A DNA stretch of 64,000 bases from CAVTWD01 sp963738325 (GCA_963738325.1 CAVTWD010000013.1:1-64000); one strand, 5' to 3'. Counted from the first letter of the stretch, positions 1 through 8,489 are shown. Numbers and translations: made by a program. The notes: a model not told the origin generated them from the letters alone.

Positions 1-23
1 GTTGCGAGGCGGCAGAAAGCGAA

Positions 24-306
24 TCAGATCGAGGTTGGATGGCGGAAGTCGTTGAACCGGCAATCTTGAATGCCAGCAAACCCGCGGTGCCGTTTTTCAG
101 CGGACCACGCGCGCTGTATTCGATGTCTTGATGGCCCCTTTTCTTCATTCCCGCGCGCGTGAGCATTCACCCCTATGCCGCAATCCTTCAAATCTACAGA
201 CCAGGTGCGCGCAAAGGAACGGACGGCCGCTTTGGTTGCGCTGTAGACACTGAACGCCGGGTTGCCCGGTGACTGAAACAATAGAGGCGTTCAGCACAAT
301 GGAACC
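24..306 (-). pseudogene. short-chain dehydrogenase/reductase remnant
   Basis: The minus strand encodes a recognisable piece of a classical SDR: a GSIVLNAS-like strand before the active site, then the YSATK catalytic motif (YxxxK) and the following helix up to a GVNA segment. Two reading frames are needed: an extra base near 266 separates the GSIVLNAS part from the YSATK part. After GVNA the similarity stops, where a functional SDR would continue with a proline/glycine loop and about 50 more residues. No Rossmann N-terminus is present, because the next gene begins at 328. The piece is therefore a truncated and frameshifted fragment. The SDR assignment is secure from the motif; the substrate is unknown. 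Confidence 0.6.
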
Positions 307-327
307 TGCCGAAGCAGACGCTGCCTC

Positions 328-642
328 TTACTGAAGGTCCTCGAACTGCGTAATCCGCATCTCCCGATCGGGAAAAACCGCGCGGATCTCCAACTTCCCT
401 CCGAGCGCCTCAACGTAATCGGCGAGCGTGCTGAGGTAGATGTCGGTGCGGTGCTCGATTTTCGACACTTCGCCTTGGTTCACACCCAAGGCGTCAGCGA
501 GCTTGGCCTGGGTCATCTGCCGAGCCTTACGGAGCTCCTCCAAAGGCATGGATGCCATGCTCTCTCCGATGCGGCCTGCAATCTTCTGCTGCCGCGCCGC
601 GGGCATTGCCTTAACCAATTCACGAAACTTGCGAGTTGGCAT
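328..642 (-). CDS. higA: XRE-family antitoxin (HigA-like)
   Basis: A 104-residue protein with a helix-turn-helix of the XRE/Cro type around residues 35-75 (MTQAKLADALGVNQGEVSKIE). The C-terminal segment (LSTLADYVEALGGKLEIRA) is typical of HigA-type antitoxins. It overlaps the upstream toxin gene by 23 bases, giving toxin-then-antitoxin order as in higBA operons. It is expected to bind the toxin and repress the operon promoter. Translational coupling is likely, since no separate promoter space exists. The family call is confident; which RelE subfamily the pair belongs to is less certain. Confidence 0.85.
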   Translation of the reverse strand: MPTRKFRELVKAMPAARQQKIAGRIGESMASMPLEELRKARQMTQAKLADALGVNQGEVSKIEHRTDIYLSTLADYVEALGGKLEIRAVFPDREMRITQFEDLQ

Positions 643-994
643 CAGAGTTTTCCCTCCTATCGTCTAGATGCTGATCATACAGCCGGTCCGCGAGCGGAAC
701 GGCTTTCTCGTACCATCGATCGTCGCCTGTTTTGTCGCCACCCAAGAGAAGAATGGCGGTGCGCAGCGGGTCGAAGGCATACAGCGTCCGCAGGGGCCTT
801 CCCGCACTCTGCGTGCGCAGTTCCCGCATGTGCCCGTGACGCGATCCATTTACTTTCGAACTATGTGGGAAGCCCAAGGCCGGACCGAGTTCGGTGAGCA
901 GACCGACACCATGTGCAACATCATCCTGCTGGTCGTCTGTGAGGGTTTCCCACCAGCCGCCGAACTCCTCGGTGAATTCGACTTCCCAAGCCAC
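620..994 (-). CDS. higB: RelE/HigB-superfamily toxin (Gp49-like)
   Basis: A 124-residue protein starting at a GTG (992-994). It has the features of the phage-derived Gp49/HigB toxins: an N-terminal EVEFTEEFGGWW segment, a central 'LGPALGFPHSSKV' loop, 'MRELRTQ' and 'RTLYAFDPLRTAILLLGGDKTG' strands, and the C-terminal 'WYEKAVPLADRLYDQHL'. Such toxins are ribosome-dependent or free mRNA interferases. It is the first gene of a two-gene operon with the XRE antitoxin at 328-642. A near-consensus promoter lies immediately upstream, with its -10 only six bases from the start codon, so the message may be leaderless. This is a typical stability module of a mobile element. Confidence 0.85.
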   Translation of the reverse strand: MAWEVEFTEEFGGWWETLTDDQQDDVAHGVGLLTELGPALGFPHSSKVNGSRHGHMRELRTQSAGRPLRTLYAFDPLRTAILLLGGDKTGDDRWYEKAVPLADRLYDQHLDDRRENSDANSQVS

Positions 995-999
995 ATCTC

Positions 1000-1028
1000 A
1001 TTATGCCATTTACGGAATATTCTCTCAA
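1000..1028 (-). promoter_or_regulatory. sigma70-type promoter of higBA
   Basis: On the minus strand TTGAGA (1023-1028) and CATAAT (1000-1005) are separated by exactly 17 bases, close to TTGACA/TATAAT. The GTG start of higB is at 994-992, so transcription would begin at or next to the start codon, implying a leaderless or very short-leader mRNA. Seen directly; function is inferred. Confidence 0.6.
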
Positions 1029-1248
1029 CAGCATCTCAGAACGGAGCGGTGGTCGGATGGTCCGCAATCCTGTCGAGAGCTACCAGCCGGGCACCTGCCC
1101 AGAACCGCGTCTGAGACGGATCGACACGTGCAGCCGAGCGAACTCGTCGAACGTTGAACGCTTCCGCACAACCTGCGCTTCGTCTTTCAAAAACGTCTGG
1201 TAAGAAGATGGGCCCGTTCCGCGTTCTACTCGGTGGAGGGGAAATCAA

Positions 1249-1690
1249 ATGCTGCCAACTGTCCGACTGCAACGTCTTGAATCAGCAAAAAACGTAAGGG
1301 CTCGATCGAGATATGCTGATTTGCCGGCGCGCACGGAGAAAGCCATGATCTGCGAAGCGGTCACACTCCCGCCTCGGTATCAGCTGCCGTATCACTTCGA
1401 AAGTCGCCAACACGAGATGATTGAGTTCATCTTCCGATCCGAATTTCCTCTCGACGTGCACTTTGCCAGCATGGTTGACTATGAGGCGTGGGTGAGTCGC
1501 GGGTGTGGACCCGCCAAACCGTCGACGGTCTATACAGAGGCGCTCGATGTTGTCGGGCACGCGATAGAGTTTGTAGCACCGGATGACGAAGTTACGTCGC
1601 CGTTTTGCTGAACAACAACGCTAATGCGGTGGATGTGGCCGTGGAGATCCGGTCTTCACCAGCAACTCACGGGCGTGCCCGCAAGCTTTA
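1249..1690 (+). CDS. hypothetical beta-rich protein, broken by one frameshift
   Basis: The frame opening at 1249 runs to a stop at 1611, but the natural continuation lies in another frame. Around 1591 the bases GAAGTTAC read sensibly as E-G-Y if one G is restored. Translation then continues YVAVLLNNNANAVDVAVEIR and on to a stop at 1688-1690. The joined protein is about 145 residues; an internal Met at 1345 is an alternative start. The second half alternates hydrophobic and polar residues and ends in an 'N-N-N-A-N-A-V-D-V-A-V' strand, as in small beta-sandwich domains. I do not recognise the family. The single-base gap resembles the other indels in this window and may be a sequencing error. 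Confidence 0.45.
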
Positions 1691-1880
1691 GTTTTGAATG
1701 CTGGGACGGCGGCGTATGGTCAAGCGTCAAACATCTCGGCGAAGCTGCTTCAAATCCCATAACGGATGTCGATCGACGACATTCGCTGGCCGGCGAGGCA
1801 GGGAAGTGGAGGACACAGGTGGCTGGACGGCGCGGGTTCGAGTCCGTCTCCGCAGTTGCCGTTTCCAGGCTGGCACACGT

Positions 1881-3074
1881 CTATCTGGCTGTCCGGAGGC
1901 GATCTTCCGAAATGACGTCAGCCAGTGCCGCTTGCCACACTCGCGGAGCGGTTTTCCGGTCGGCAGGCAGGCTGTGCGAATAGAGACCGAGCTTGATGTC
2001 CTGGTTTGCGTGGCCGAGGCGTTCACTGACGACCGCCAACGGCGTTCCGTTGCGCAGCAAGATCGACGCGTGCGAATGACGCAACGAATGGAGTGAGAAG
2101 TTCGGATACCCAGCCTTTCGCAGCAGGACCTTGGTCCGCGTGCCGACGCGATCGGGGGAGTAGAAATCGCCATTGGGTTGGCAGAAGATCAGGTTGTTGG
2201 GTCGATAGGCAGGTGCGCATGCCTGCTTGTCCTGGGCCTGTCCAATTCGATGCGTCGTCAGGACGTCAAGCGCGAAGTCATCCAGACCAATACTGCGGGA
2301 CGTGCCGGATTTGGTGGGCTTGACCCGCAGGCCGGCTCTCGTCTGCTCGAGGCTTTTCGAAACCGTCATCATACCCGTTCCGAAGTCGAGATCTGCCCAG
2401 GTCAAGGCCAGCAGTTCGCCGCGCCGGCAGCCGGAGCATGCCGCGGTGACGACGAATGGATAGAGTCGCGTACCGTGGGCATGTTTGAAGATGGCGCCCA
2501 GCGCGTCGGCTTCCATGACCGCCGGGTTAGGCCTCGGGCGTTTTGGGAGTTTCACCTTTCTGTCCGCCATCGGATTAGCAGGGATGTGCTCCAGGCGTGC
2601 CGCGTCTCCGAGGCACGTGAATAGCAGCGATGCTGTCGAGTGGACGGTCTTGGCCGCAAGTGGCCGTCCGCCCGGATAGGCCTCGGTGGGCGCGCCGCCG
2701 CGCAGCAGCAAACTGTTAACCGCTTCTTGGATTACGCCCGGTCTCAAGTCGAGAATCGAGACTCCGCCGAGCAGCCGGACAAGAGATTCTGCAAGCTGAC
2801 GGTAGCGCTCGAGGGTCTTCGGTCCGCATCGCAGCGCTGCGTGGTTATCCAGCCAGTACCTCATATACTCCGCCACGCTGCGGGTGTCCCACTGCTGTGG
2901 GCTCGAGTCATGCATCTGGTGCTTGGCTAAGGCGGCGCCGAGCGCCTTGCAGGCGCCGAACTTGGTCGGGAAGCCGGACTTGGTAAATTGTCGGCCCTCC
3001 GACCGATACTGATAGCCCCATGAAATGCGGCCATCCGCCTTTCGGTATTTCGTGATCTTTTCCTTCATTGGCAT
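1881..3074 (-). CDS. tyrosine recombinase / site-specific integrase
   Basis: A 397-residue phage-type integrase. Residues 1-50 form an arm-type DNA-binding domain (RISWGYQYRSEGRQFTKSGF), followed by a SAM-like core-binding domain to about residue 170. The catalytic domain shows the first Arg in SGCRRGELLALTW, the HSLRHSHAS box (His-x-x-Arg), LGHANQ, and the nucleophilic Tyr in GLYSHSLP. A strong ribosome binding site (AGGAGG) lies about six bases before the start. It probably catalysed integration of the element in 1-6.4 kb. The tRNA-Thr 3' fragment at 6339-6383 is a plausible target site. Length and all catalytic residues look intact. Confidence 0.93.
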   Translation of the reverse strand: MPMKEKITKYRKADGRISWGYQYRSEGRQFTKSGFPTKFGACKALGAALAKHQMHDSSPQQWDTRSVAEYMRYWLDNHAALRCGPKTLERYRQLAESLVRLLGGVSILDLRPGVIQEAVNSLLLRGGAPTEAYPGGRPLAAKTVHSTASLLFTCLGDAARLEHIPANPMADRKVKLPKRPRPNPAVMEADALGAIFKHAHGTRLYPFVVTAACSGCRRGELLALTWADLDFGTGMMTVSKSLEQTRAGLRVKPTKSGTSRSIGLDDFALDVLTTHRIGQAQDKQACAPAYRPNNLIFCQPNGDFYSPDRVGTRTKVLLRKAGYPNFSLHSLRHSHASILLRNGTPLAVVSERLGHANQDIKLGLYSHSLPADRKTAPRVWQAALADVISEDRLRTAR

Positions 3075-3146
3075 CCTCCTCGTTTGCTCGCGGTTCCTGC
3101 CGATTCAGTCGCGCCCACGCGCAGTGTGCCAGAATGTCTTCTGTCG

Positions 3147-4430
3147 ATGGCGGCCAAACAGACGTGGGAATTCAGATCTCGGCTTCGTTCAGGCGCATTC
3201 GGATGGAGGGGTTCGCATCTCGCCTGCCAGCGGTTGAAAGAAGCTGCTGCGGAGATCAAGAGCGTCGCCAGAACAGATGCCTTGACTGCCGGCGATGGCG
3301 TCGTGACCCTGATGGAGAGAATCTGGCCGGCCTTCCAGAATATCGACACTTCGTCTGGCGCTCTCGGCGGCGCCGTGTATTGGGCGCAACAGGATCTTCT
3401 GCCGATCGCGATTGCGGCGCCTGCGGATCGGAGGATGCGCGACAAGTGGCTCGAGCGCCTCTGGCAAGCCGTCGAGGATGACGGCGTTGATTACCTGTCT
3501 GTCGTCCAGGATCGGTGGGGCGAGTTGTGCGGTTCCCGCGAGGTTGCGTCGCGGTGGGCGGACCGGTTCCTCGGCTTACTCCGGGCCGCCTGGTCCTCCC
3601 CACGGCCAGGAAATCACGTACGCGGAACCAGCGTCTGTCTCTCCAGCCTCCTTGCGGCGGGCCGGCATGAGGAACTGTTTGAGGCACTGGCGCTGCTGCG
3701 TTTTGCATTCTGGGACTACCGCAAGTTCGGCGTGCAGACGTTGCTGTCGGAAGGTCGAACGGATGAGGCCCTGGCCTACGCGGAAGCGTCCCGAGGGCTG
3801 AACCAACCGGATACGAGCATCGACGCCGCGTGCGAGAAGATCCTCCTCGATCTCGGTCGAGTGGATGAGGCTTACGCGAAGTACGCCTTGACGGCGAATG
3901 CTTCATCAACCGGCCTCGCGACGTTCCGGGCGATCGTCAGGAAATATCCCGCCCAAGACCCGAAGAAGATCCTGCTCGATCTCGCTGGATCGAGCGGCGA
4001 ACCCGGCCGGTGGTTTGCCGCGGCGAAAGACGCCGGCCTCCTCGATCTCGCGCTTGAATTCGCCGAGCGAGGCCGCACCGATCCGCGGACGCTGAGCCGC
4101 GCATCGCGCGACTTTCTCAACGACGACGCCAAGTTCAGTCTGAAAGTCGGCCGGCTCGCGCTCCAGCGAATCCTCGAAGGGCACGGCTACGAGTTGACTG
4201 GAAGCGACGTTCTCGACGCGTTCGACCGCTACATGGCTGCGGCGCAGACTCTCGGGGTGGATTCTCAGGCCCGCGCGGATGCGCTCTCCATGGCGACGCA
4301 ACACGCCGGAGTGGCCGGCGACATTCTGATTCGCCGGTGCTCGATTGAGCCACCAGAGCGCACGGAGCCGGCGCGAACGATTGCAACAGAGCGACGAACT
4401 TGGAAAAGAAGAAACCCGACCGTGCGGTGA
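3147..4430 (+). CDS. hypothetical helical-repeat (TPR-like) protein
   Basis: The frame is open from 3084, but the ATG at 3147 (MAAKQTWEFR) fits a natural start and leaves 72 bases for divergent promoters with the integrase. The N-terminal 140 residues include WPAFQNIDTSSGALG, DKWLERLWQAVEDDGVDYL and WGELC-x-WADR. The rest consists of helical hairpins of about 35 residues (for example RTDEALAYAEASRGLNQPD, GRVDEAYAKYAL). From memory it resembles the uncharacterised DUF6880 group often found with SWIM zinc-finger proteins, but I could not check this. No signal peptide or membrane segment is visible. It lies between the integrase and repA, so it is cargo or a maintenance function of the element. 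Confidence 0.6.
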   Translation: MAAKQTWEFRSRLRSGAFGWRGSHLACQRLKEAAAEIKSVARTDALTAGDGVVTLMERIWPAFQNIDTSSGALGGAVYWAQQDLLPIAIAAPADRRMRDKWLERLWQAVEDDGVDYLSVVQDRWGELCGSREVASRWADRFLGLLRAAWSSPRPGNHVRGTSVCLSSLLAAGRHEELFEALALLRFAFWDYRKFGVQTLLSEGRTDEALAYAEASRGLNQPDTSIDAACEKILLDLGRVDEAYAKYALTANASSTGLATFRAIVRKYPAQDPKKILLDLAGSSGEPGRWFAAAKDAGLLDLALEFAERGRTDPRTLSRASRDFLNDDAKFSLKVGRLALQRILEGHGYELTGSDVLDAFDRYMAAAQTLGVDSQARADALSMATQHAGVAGDILIRRCSIEPPERTEPARTIATERRTWKRRNPTVR

Positions 4431-4598
4431 GCGGCAGGCCCATCGCCAAGCGCATCCTGGCGAAGATGAAGTTGCAGTCCCAGCGGAGGGTCGTGAACAT
4501 CAAGAATGTGATTACCGGCCGCCGCATTGGGGAGGAACTGCAGCAGGCGGTCGTGAGTCAGAAGGACTTGGCTGGCTTTCGTCCGGCTCACGCCGCCC

Positions 4599-4745
4599 AT
4601 GTACGGACCCACGAGAGAATACTGGAACGATTACGTGTTCGAGGGCTACGTGAACCACCAGTCGGACGCGATTTATGTCGCCGGTCTTCCGGATGTTCCG
4701 AGAGCCGGATCGACAGGGTTTGTTGCTAAGACTTGCAGTGTGTGA
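4599..4745 (+). CDS. possible small protein (48 aa)
   Basis: A short open frame encoding MYGPTREYWNDYVFEGYV followed by NHQSDAIYVAGLPDVP and ending FVAKTCSV. The composition (aromatic, acidic and glycine/proline turns) is more protein-like than the overlapping frames. It is not preceded by an obvious ribosome binding site, and it could equally be the end of a frameshifted larger gene. No family recognised. Confidence 0.25.
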   Translation: MYGPTREYWNDYVFEGYVNHQSDAIYVAGLPDVPRAGSTGFVAKTCSV

Positions 4746-4861
4746 TCGACGTGCTGTATTCACCCTAAAAGGTTCGATTGGCAGTCCATGTGAACCCATT
4801 CGCGGTCGTTCCGCGGCCCCGGACGCGCAAGTTTCTCGATCTTCCCGAGCGCCTCCGACCC

Positions 4862-5108
4862 CGCACGTAAAGTCCCGTACCGTCGGTGCGAATGGCTTGT
4901 GGCAAGCCGCCGCGGGTTGCGGCCAGGACCTGCGCAACTCCGGGACGCGTCACCGTAATGCTCTCCGATGTGCGCATACCCGATCGGGACCTCCGGGACC
5001 GCGCCGGCGCTGATCCGCGATCGGGGGTGATGGCCGAAAGAACGTTCTCTGCAATTGACGACAAGTTCAGGGACGCTCATCACACCGAGTTGCGCACGTA
5101 AAGTCCCG
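4862..5108 (+). repeat. pair of 16-bp direct repeats near repA
   Basis: CGCACGTAAAGTCCCG is present at 4862-4877 and 5093-5108, 231 bases apart start to start. The second copy ends eight bases before the repA stop codon region. Two widely spaced copies are fewer than a classical iteron array, so a role in RepA binding is only suggested. Confidence 0.4.
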
Positions 5109-5115
5109 AGCGGCC

Positions 5116-6090
5116 TCAACTCGATTTCGGCAGTACTGCAATTGCCGGACAGACACGCAGATACAGTCCATCCGAGCAGATCTGCGCCGAACACTCCGGC
5201 CACACGGCGCGAATTTGCGTCAGCCACTGTTCGAGCATCGCGCGGAACCGCCGGGGCCGACTGTACTCGACTGATCCCAACTGTGCAGTGAGACCGAAGT
5301 TCCCGAATAGTGGAATCCGCTCTTCGGACTTCGCTGTGAAGCAGCGATACGTGAGCCACATGAACAGATCGAGTAAAGCTGGCGCAGAGTTGAATGCCTT
5401 AACGGCTTCAAGGTCTGCTGGTATCGGATGCGCCATCACTTCTTCGTAGAACTCATCGCTCAGCACGATGACATTTTCAAAATCGCTGGAGATCACCTCG
5501 CGGGCAGGATCGCGGTTGTACCAGATCCGCGCCTCGCTGAGGAAGTTGAACCTGGAACGTTGGATCACACGCGCCTGTCTGCTGGTCGCCTCAGTGCCGA
5601 AGAATATGGTTGCACCGAAGATCCGCTCGAAGGCCGCAACCAACCGGCGATATTCTTTGCCTCCCTTTGCCATTCCGAAAATATCGAGCATCTGTGCGGC
5701 CGACTTGAAACGAATGGTCTGGCTCTGCTGCTGCACAGCCAGTGTTGCCAGGAATATCGGGACAAGGCGATCCTGGCCGAAGGGCAAGCCGAAATCGGGA
5801 TGGCCGGTGATCTGGAGTGTGAAGTGGCCGTTCCGCCGCTCGTACACCAGGACAGAACCGGTCGGACGCCTCACCGGCAATCCACAGAGCACAAAAGGGC
5901 GAGAGGCAAACCCGAGCCGTTGCTTTCCCGCCTCGCGCTGATCTCGGACAAGCTGGATGCCCTCGGCTTGTCGTAATCGCTGTCGCGACACGCAGAACTC
6001 AGCGAAACGGTCCCGCAGAATCGAACTAGCCCGTTCGAAGCCGGCGCAATTCTGTTTAATGTTTGTCTGGGCCGCGGCTCCGGAACTCAC
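5116..6090 (-). CDS. repA: plasmid-type replication initiator RepA
   Basis: A 324-residue protein resembling the plasmid-encoded RepA family (Pfam RepA_C type). Seen motifs are RFAEFCVSRQRLRQAEG at residues 28-45, LPFGQDRLVPIFLATLAVQQQSQTIRF around 105-130, then MLDIFGMAKGGKEYRRLVAAFERIFGATIFFG. A winged-helix-like C-terminus includes FMWLTYRCF. Such proteins bind iterons and open plasmid origins. Alongside an integrase it suggests an integrative element able to replicate, or a plasmid captured in the chromosome. The start at 6090 gives a slightly extended N-terminus; an internal start is possible. The family is recognised from memory with fair confidence. Confidence 0.7.
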   Translation of the reverse strand: MSSGAAAQTNIKQNCAGFERASSILRDRFAEFCVSRQRLRQAEGIQLVRDQREAGKQRLGFASRPFVLCGLPVRRPTGSVLVYERRNGHFTLQITGHPDFGLPFGQDRLVPIFLATLAVQQQSQTIRFKSAAQMLDIFGMAKGGKEYRRLVAAFERIFGATIFFGTEATSRQARVIQRSRFNFLSEARIWYNRDPAREVISSDFENVIVLSDEFYEEVMAHPIPADLEAVKAFNSAPALLDLFMWLTYRCFTAKSEERIPLFGNFGLTAQLGSVEYSRPRRFRAMLEQWLTQIRAVWPECSAQICSDGLYLRVCPAIAVLPKSS

Positions 6091-6338
6091 GCTCTACCTC
6101 CCTTTGCCCGAGCCCGGATCGAATGGACGACCAAAGTTGGGGTACATTTGGCCCGGATGCGGTCCGAAACGGCGGAGTAGTGGACCTGTTCAACTTCTGC
6201 CGCGGTGGTGTCTCTGGGTGCTGGAGGCGCGCTGACCTGTTCAGAAACCTGTTCAAGTTGCGCCACAACCCGCCTAACCGGCGACGCAAGCCATCGGTGG
6301 CGAATTGTATTTTCAACCGCTTGTACGGACTGGAATGT

Positions 6339-6383
6339 TTCGTAATCAGCAGGTCGCCGGTTCAATCCCGGCGGGTGGCTCCA
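6339..6383 (+). other. 3' fragment of a tRNA-Thr(CGT): likely attachment site
   Basis: The sequence from the anticodon loop (TTCGTAA) through the 3' anticodon stem (TCAGC), a perfect T-arm (GCCGG-TTCAATC-CCGGC), the acceptor 3' strand (GGGTGGC) and an encoded T-CCA is present. The 5' half is missing: the bases upstream do not pair in the anticodon stem, and no GCCACCC acceptor strand or D-arm is found. Integrases of this class use exactly this anticodon-loop-to-CCA segment as the core of attachment sites. The element would lie to the left, with host genes (GMP reductase onwards) to the right. The intact tRNA would be beyond position 1. Confidence 0.65.
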
Positions 6384-6410
6384 GCTTCTCCTAATCGCTC
6401 CCCGCACTTC

Positions 6411-7461
6411 TCACAGCTTCCCGTGAGGCAGTGACTCCCGGTATCCGTGCGTCGTAATCTCCGCGAACTCAACGCTATCCTGCAGCTCCCGGATGTTCGA
6501 ACTGCCCCCATACGACAACCCTGACCGGATGCCATCCAGCAAATCACTGATCACGTCGGCCACCTTTCCCCGGTAAGGAACCAGCGTGCTCTCTCCTTCA
6601 ACATTCCTCGTTGCTTCGCCTCGCTTCTGCTTGTCCGAAAAAGACGCCGACCCTCGGTACTGCTTCATCAGAGTTCCATACTCGCCTCGAATCAACTCGC
6701 CGGGCGCTTCTTCCGTACCAGCAAGCAAACTGCCCAGCATCACGGCATTCGCGCCGGCGACAAGCGATTTCACGATGTCCCCGGACGACGAGATGCCCCC
6801 GTCGGCAATGATGTCCGGCAATCCGTTCGTCACTCCCCGAACGTCGGCGACGGACTGCAGCGTTGGCACTCCAAACCCTGTCTTGATGCGCGTTGTGCAC
6901 AGCGATCCGCCCCCGATGCCGACCTTCAACGCCGTAATTTCATGCCGCCCCTCCGGTATCGCTTCCTTCAAGCGCCGCGCCCCGTCTGCCGTCGCGATGT
7001 TTCCGATGATCAGCGGGTAGTCCGGGTAGTCCTCGAAGTACCATTTCAAAAGTTCGAGAACACGATTCGAATCCGCGTGGGCGACGTCCAGGCAGGCGAT
7101 GTCCGCGTATTGCCGGCAAGCCTCCATACGGTCTTTCCAGTCGGGTCCGATACCGATCGAGAAACCCACGCGCAACGGTTCACCATTCCGGCCTGGAGTA
7201 CCCGCCTCGGAAACCTGGCACACCATCTCCCGCTCTTCGTCAACGCTGCACATCCGATCGATAATCCCAATCCGCCGATCCTTCCAAGGGCGGTTGCCAT
7301 CTCCGCTCGCACACGGAAGACATGTTTGCCGCGATGATCGGAATACCGAGTTGCAGGCCCGCGATCTTCGTCGAAAGGTCCACATCCGAACGCCGGAACA
7401 CACCCGTATGCCTTGGCACCAACAGGACGTCGTTGAAGCTCAATGCTCTTCGAATTCTCAA
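6411..7461 (-). CDS. GMP reductase / IMPDH-fold enzyme lacking CBS domains, two frameshifts
   Basis: The protein begins LSFNDVLLVPRHTGV (the IMPDH/GMPR N-terminal signature) and shows the catalytic loop GIGGGSLCTTRIKTGFGVP with its cysteine. It continues with IADGGISSSGDIVKSLVAGA and the YRGSAS flap. There are no CBS domains, which points to GMP reductase rather than IMP dehydrogenase. The reading frame is broken twice within about 35 bases: one base is missing near 7298 (after SSVCE) and another near 7266 (GGLG to IIDRMC). Restoring both gives a continuous protein of about 350 residues. It lies 16 bases after the DapA-family gene on the same strand. The gene is either recently disabled or mis-sequenced. 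Confidence 0.75.
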
Positions 7462-7477
7462 GCTGTCACCTCCGCCC

Positions 7478-8449
7478 CTAGACTCGGAAGTGCGGCTTCA
7501 GCAGTTCCATGATCCGGTCCAGTTCCCTCAGGTCCGCCTGATCCATCGCGAATTGTCGAGTCCTCCGCATAACAACGGTCCGGAAAATTCCGCGGCGCCG
7601 CAGGATCTCCTTCTGGATCACATAGGTCGTACTCCGTTCCAGCACGGCGGAAAGCAGAAACTTCATGAACAGCGCTTCTGCGTCCTGCTTCCGATCCGCG
7701 TGGTACAAGTCCCAGATCTCCGCCTGAATGTCGGCGAAACCCGCGCCGGCCATGGTCCCGCCCGATCCGCGATCCATCTCGTTCATCAGGTTCATGGCCC
7801 CGCCGCCCGTGGAAGGTATCAGCGTCCGCTTGCGCTCCTGGATCACTTTAGTGACATCGTGCGGCACATTACCCCCTTCCAGCTTCAGGATTCGCACCGT
7901 TGGCAACTTGTCCGCCAGTTGCAGCAGGAAGTCCGTCGTCATGCCTGGCGTCGATACCTGTATCGACATCGGCAGCTTCGACACCGACGCGATCGAGGTG
8001 AAATAGTCGGTCAGAATTTCCTTGTCCGATGTGCCGTCCGACGGTCCAAGGGCGTGCAGTCCGTCGGCGCCGATCTTTTCCGCGTGCCGCGCATACTCCA
8101 TCGCCTCGAACTTGTTCGCTCCATGTACTCCGATCAACACAGTGGTGCGCCCCTTGGCTTCTTTCACCACCGCCTCCGAATATTGCATCCGTTCGCGAAA
8201 CGAAAGTGACGCCGTTTCCCCAGCGCCGGCCGGCCAGACGACACCGTGGACGCGCCCGCGCGCGAGAAAATCCGACTCCCGCCGCAACGACTCTTCATCG
8301 ATTTCCAACGTCTGCAGAAAGGGTGTTTGCATGATGACAAAGATCCCTTCCCACTTCCGTGAAGCCTCCCGGGCGGTCCCCGGTGCCTGCACGAATGGCG
8401 CAGCCAATGGCGCGCTCAACATCGTTCTACGCGAAATCTGTTCCGGCAT
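7478..8449 (-). CDS. DapA/N-acetylneuraminate lyase-family protein with Tat-type signal
   Basis: A 323-residue TIM-barrel aldolase of the DHDPS family. The N-terminus (ISRRTMLSAPLAAPFVQA) is a twin-arginine signal, unusual for this normally cytoplasmic family. The Schiff-base lysine is seen in RILKLEGGN. The usual Tyr-Asn pair before the proline (YNxP) is replaced by V-S in SIQVSTPGMT, so the proton-relay tyrosine is absent. A genuine dihydrodipicolinate synthase activity is therefore unlikely. Exported DapA homologues of this kind are known to me from Acidobacteria; their substrate is not established. It precedes the GMP reductase-like gene in the same orientation. Confidence 0.75.
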   Translation of the reverse strand: MPEQISRRTMLSAPLAAPFVQAPGTAREASRKWEGIFVIMQTPFLQTLEIDEESLRRESDFLARGRVHGVVWPAGAGETASLSFRERMQYSEAVVKEAKGRTTVLIGVHGANKFEAMEYARHAEKIGADGLHALGPSDGTSDKEILTDYFTSIASVSKLPMSIQVSTPGMTTDFLLQLADKLPTVRILKLEGGNVPHDVTKVIQERKRTLIPSTGGGAMNLMNEMDRGSGGTMAGAGFADIQAEIWDLYHADRKQDAEALFMKFLLSAVLERSTTYVIQKEILRRRGIFRTVVMRRTRQFAMDQADLRELDRIMELLKPHFRV

Positions 8450-8489
8450 GATCTTCTTTTCCCTCGATCTTTGAAGTTTGCTGGCACCG

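Larger units (their letters stand above)
4431..5115. other. non-coding stretch with one possible small gene and a 16-bp direct repeat
   Basis: No convincing long gene lies here. A 48-codon frame at 4599-4745 (+) starts MYGPTREYWNDYVFEGYVNH and has a protein-like composition, but it lacks a clear ribosome binding site. A 16-base sequence, CGCACGTAAAGTCCCG, occurs twice in the same orientation at 4862-4877 and 5093-5108. A perfect 10-bp palindrome (CCCGATCGGG) is at 4979-4988. The position just downstream of repA fits an origin or regulatory region, but that is inference. Confidence 0.35.

Noticed and set aside
1823..1860. T-loop-like sequence (GGTTCGAGTCC) next to the integrase end, resembling a tRNA 3' half
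   Set aside because: The T-stem does not pair (GCGGG against CCGTC) and no acceptor partner or CCA follows; it does not match the tRNA-Thr fragment at 6339.
6087..6407. Open frame on the minus strand encoding a GLNRRPADYE-type peptide
   Set aside because: This peptide is a well-known artefact of translating the complement of a tRNA 3' end; the tRNA-Thr fragment lies inside.
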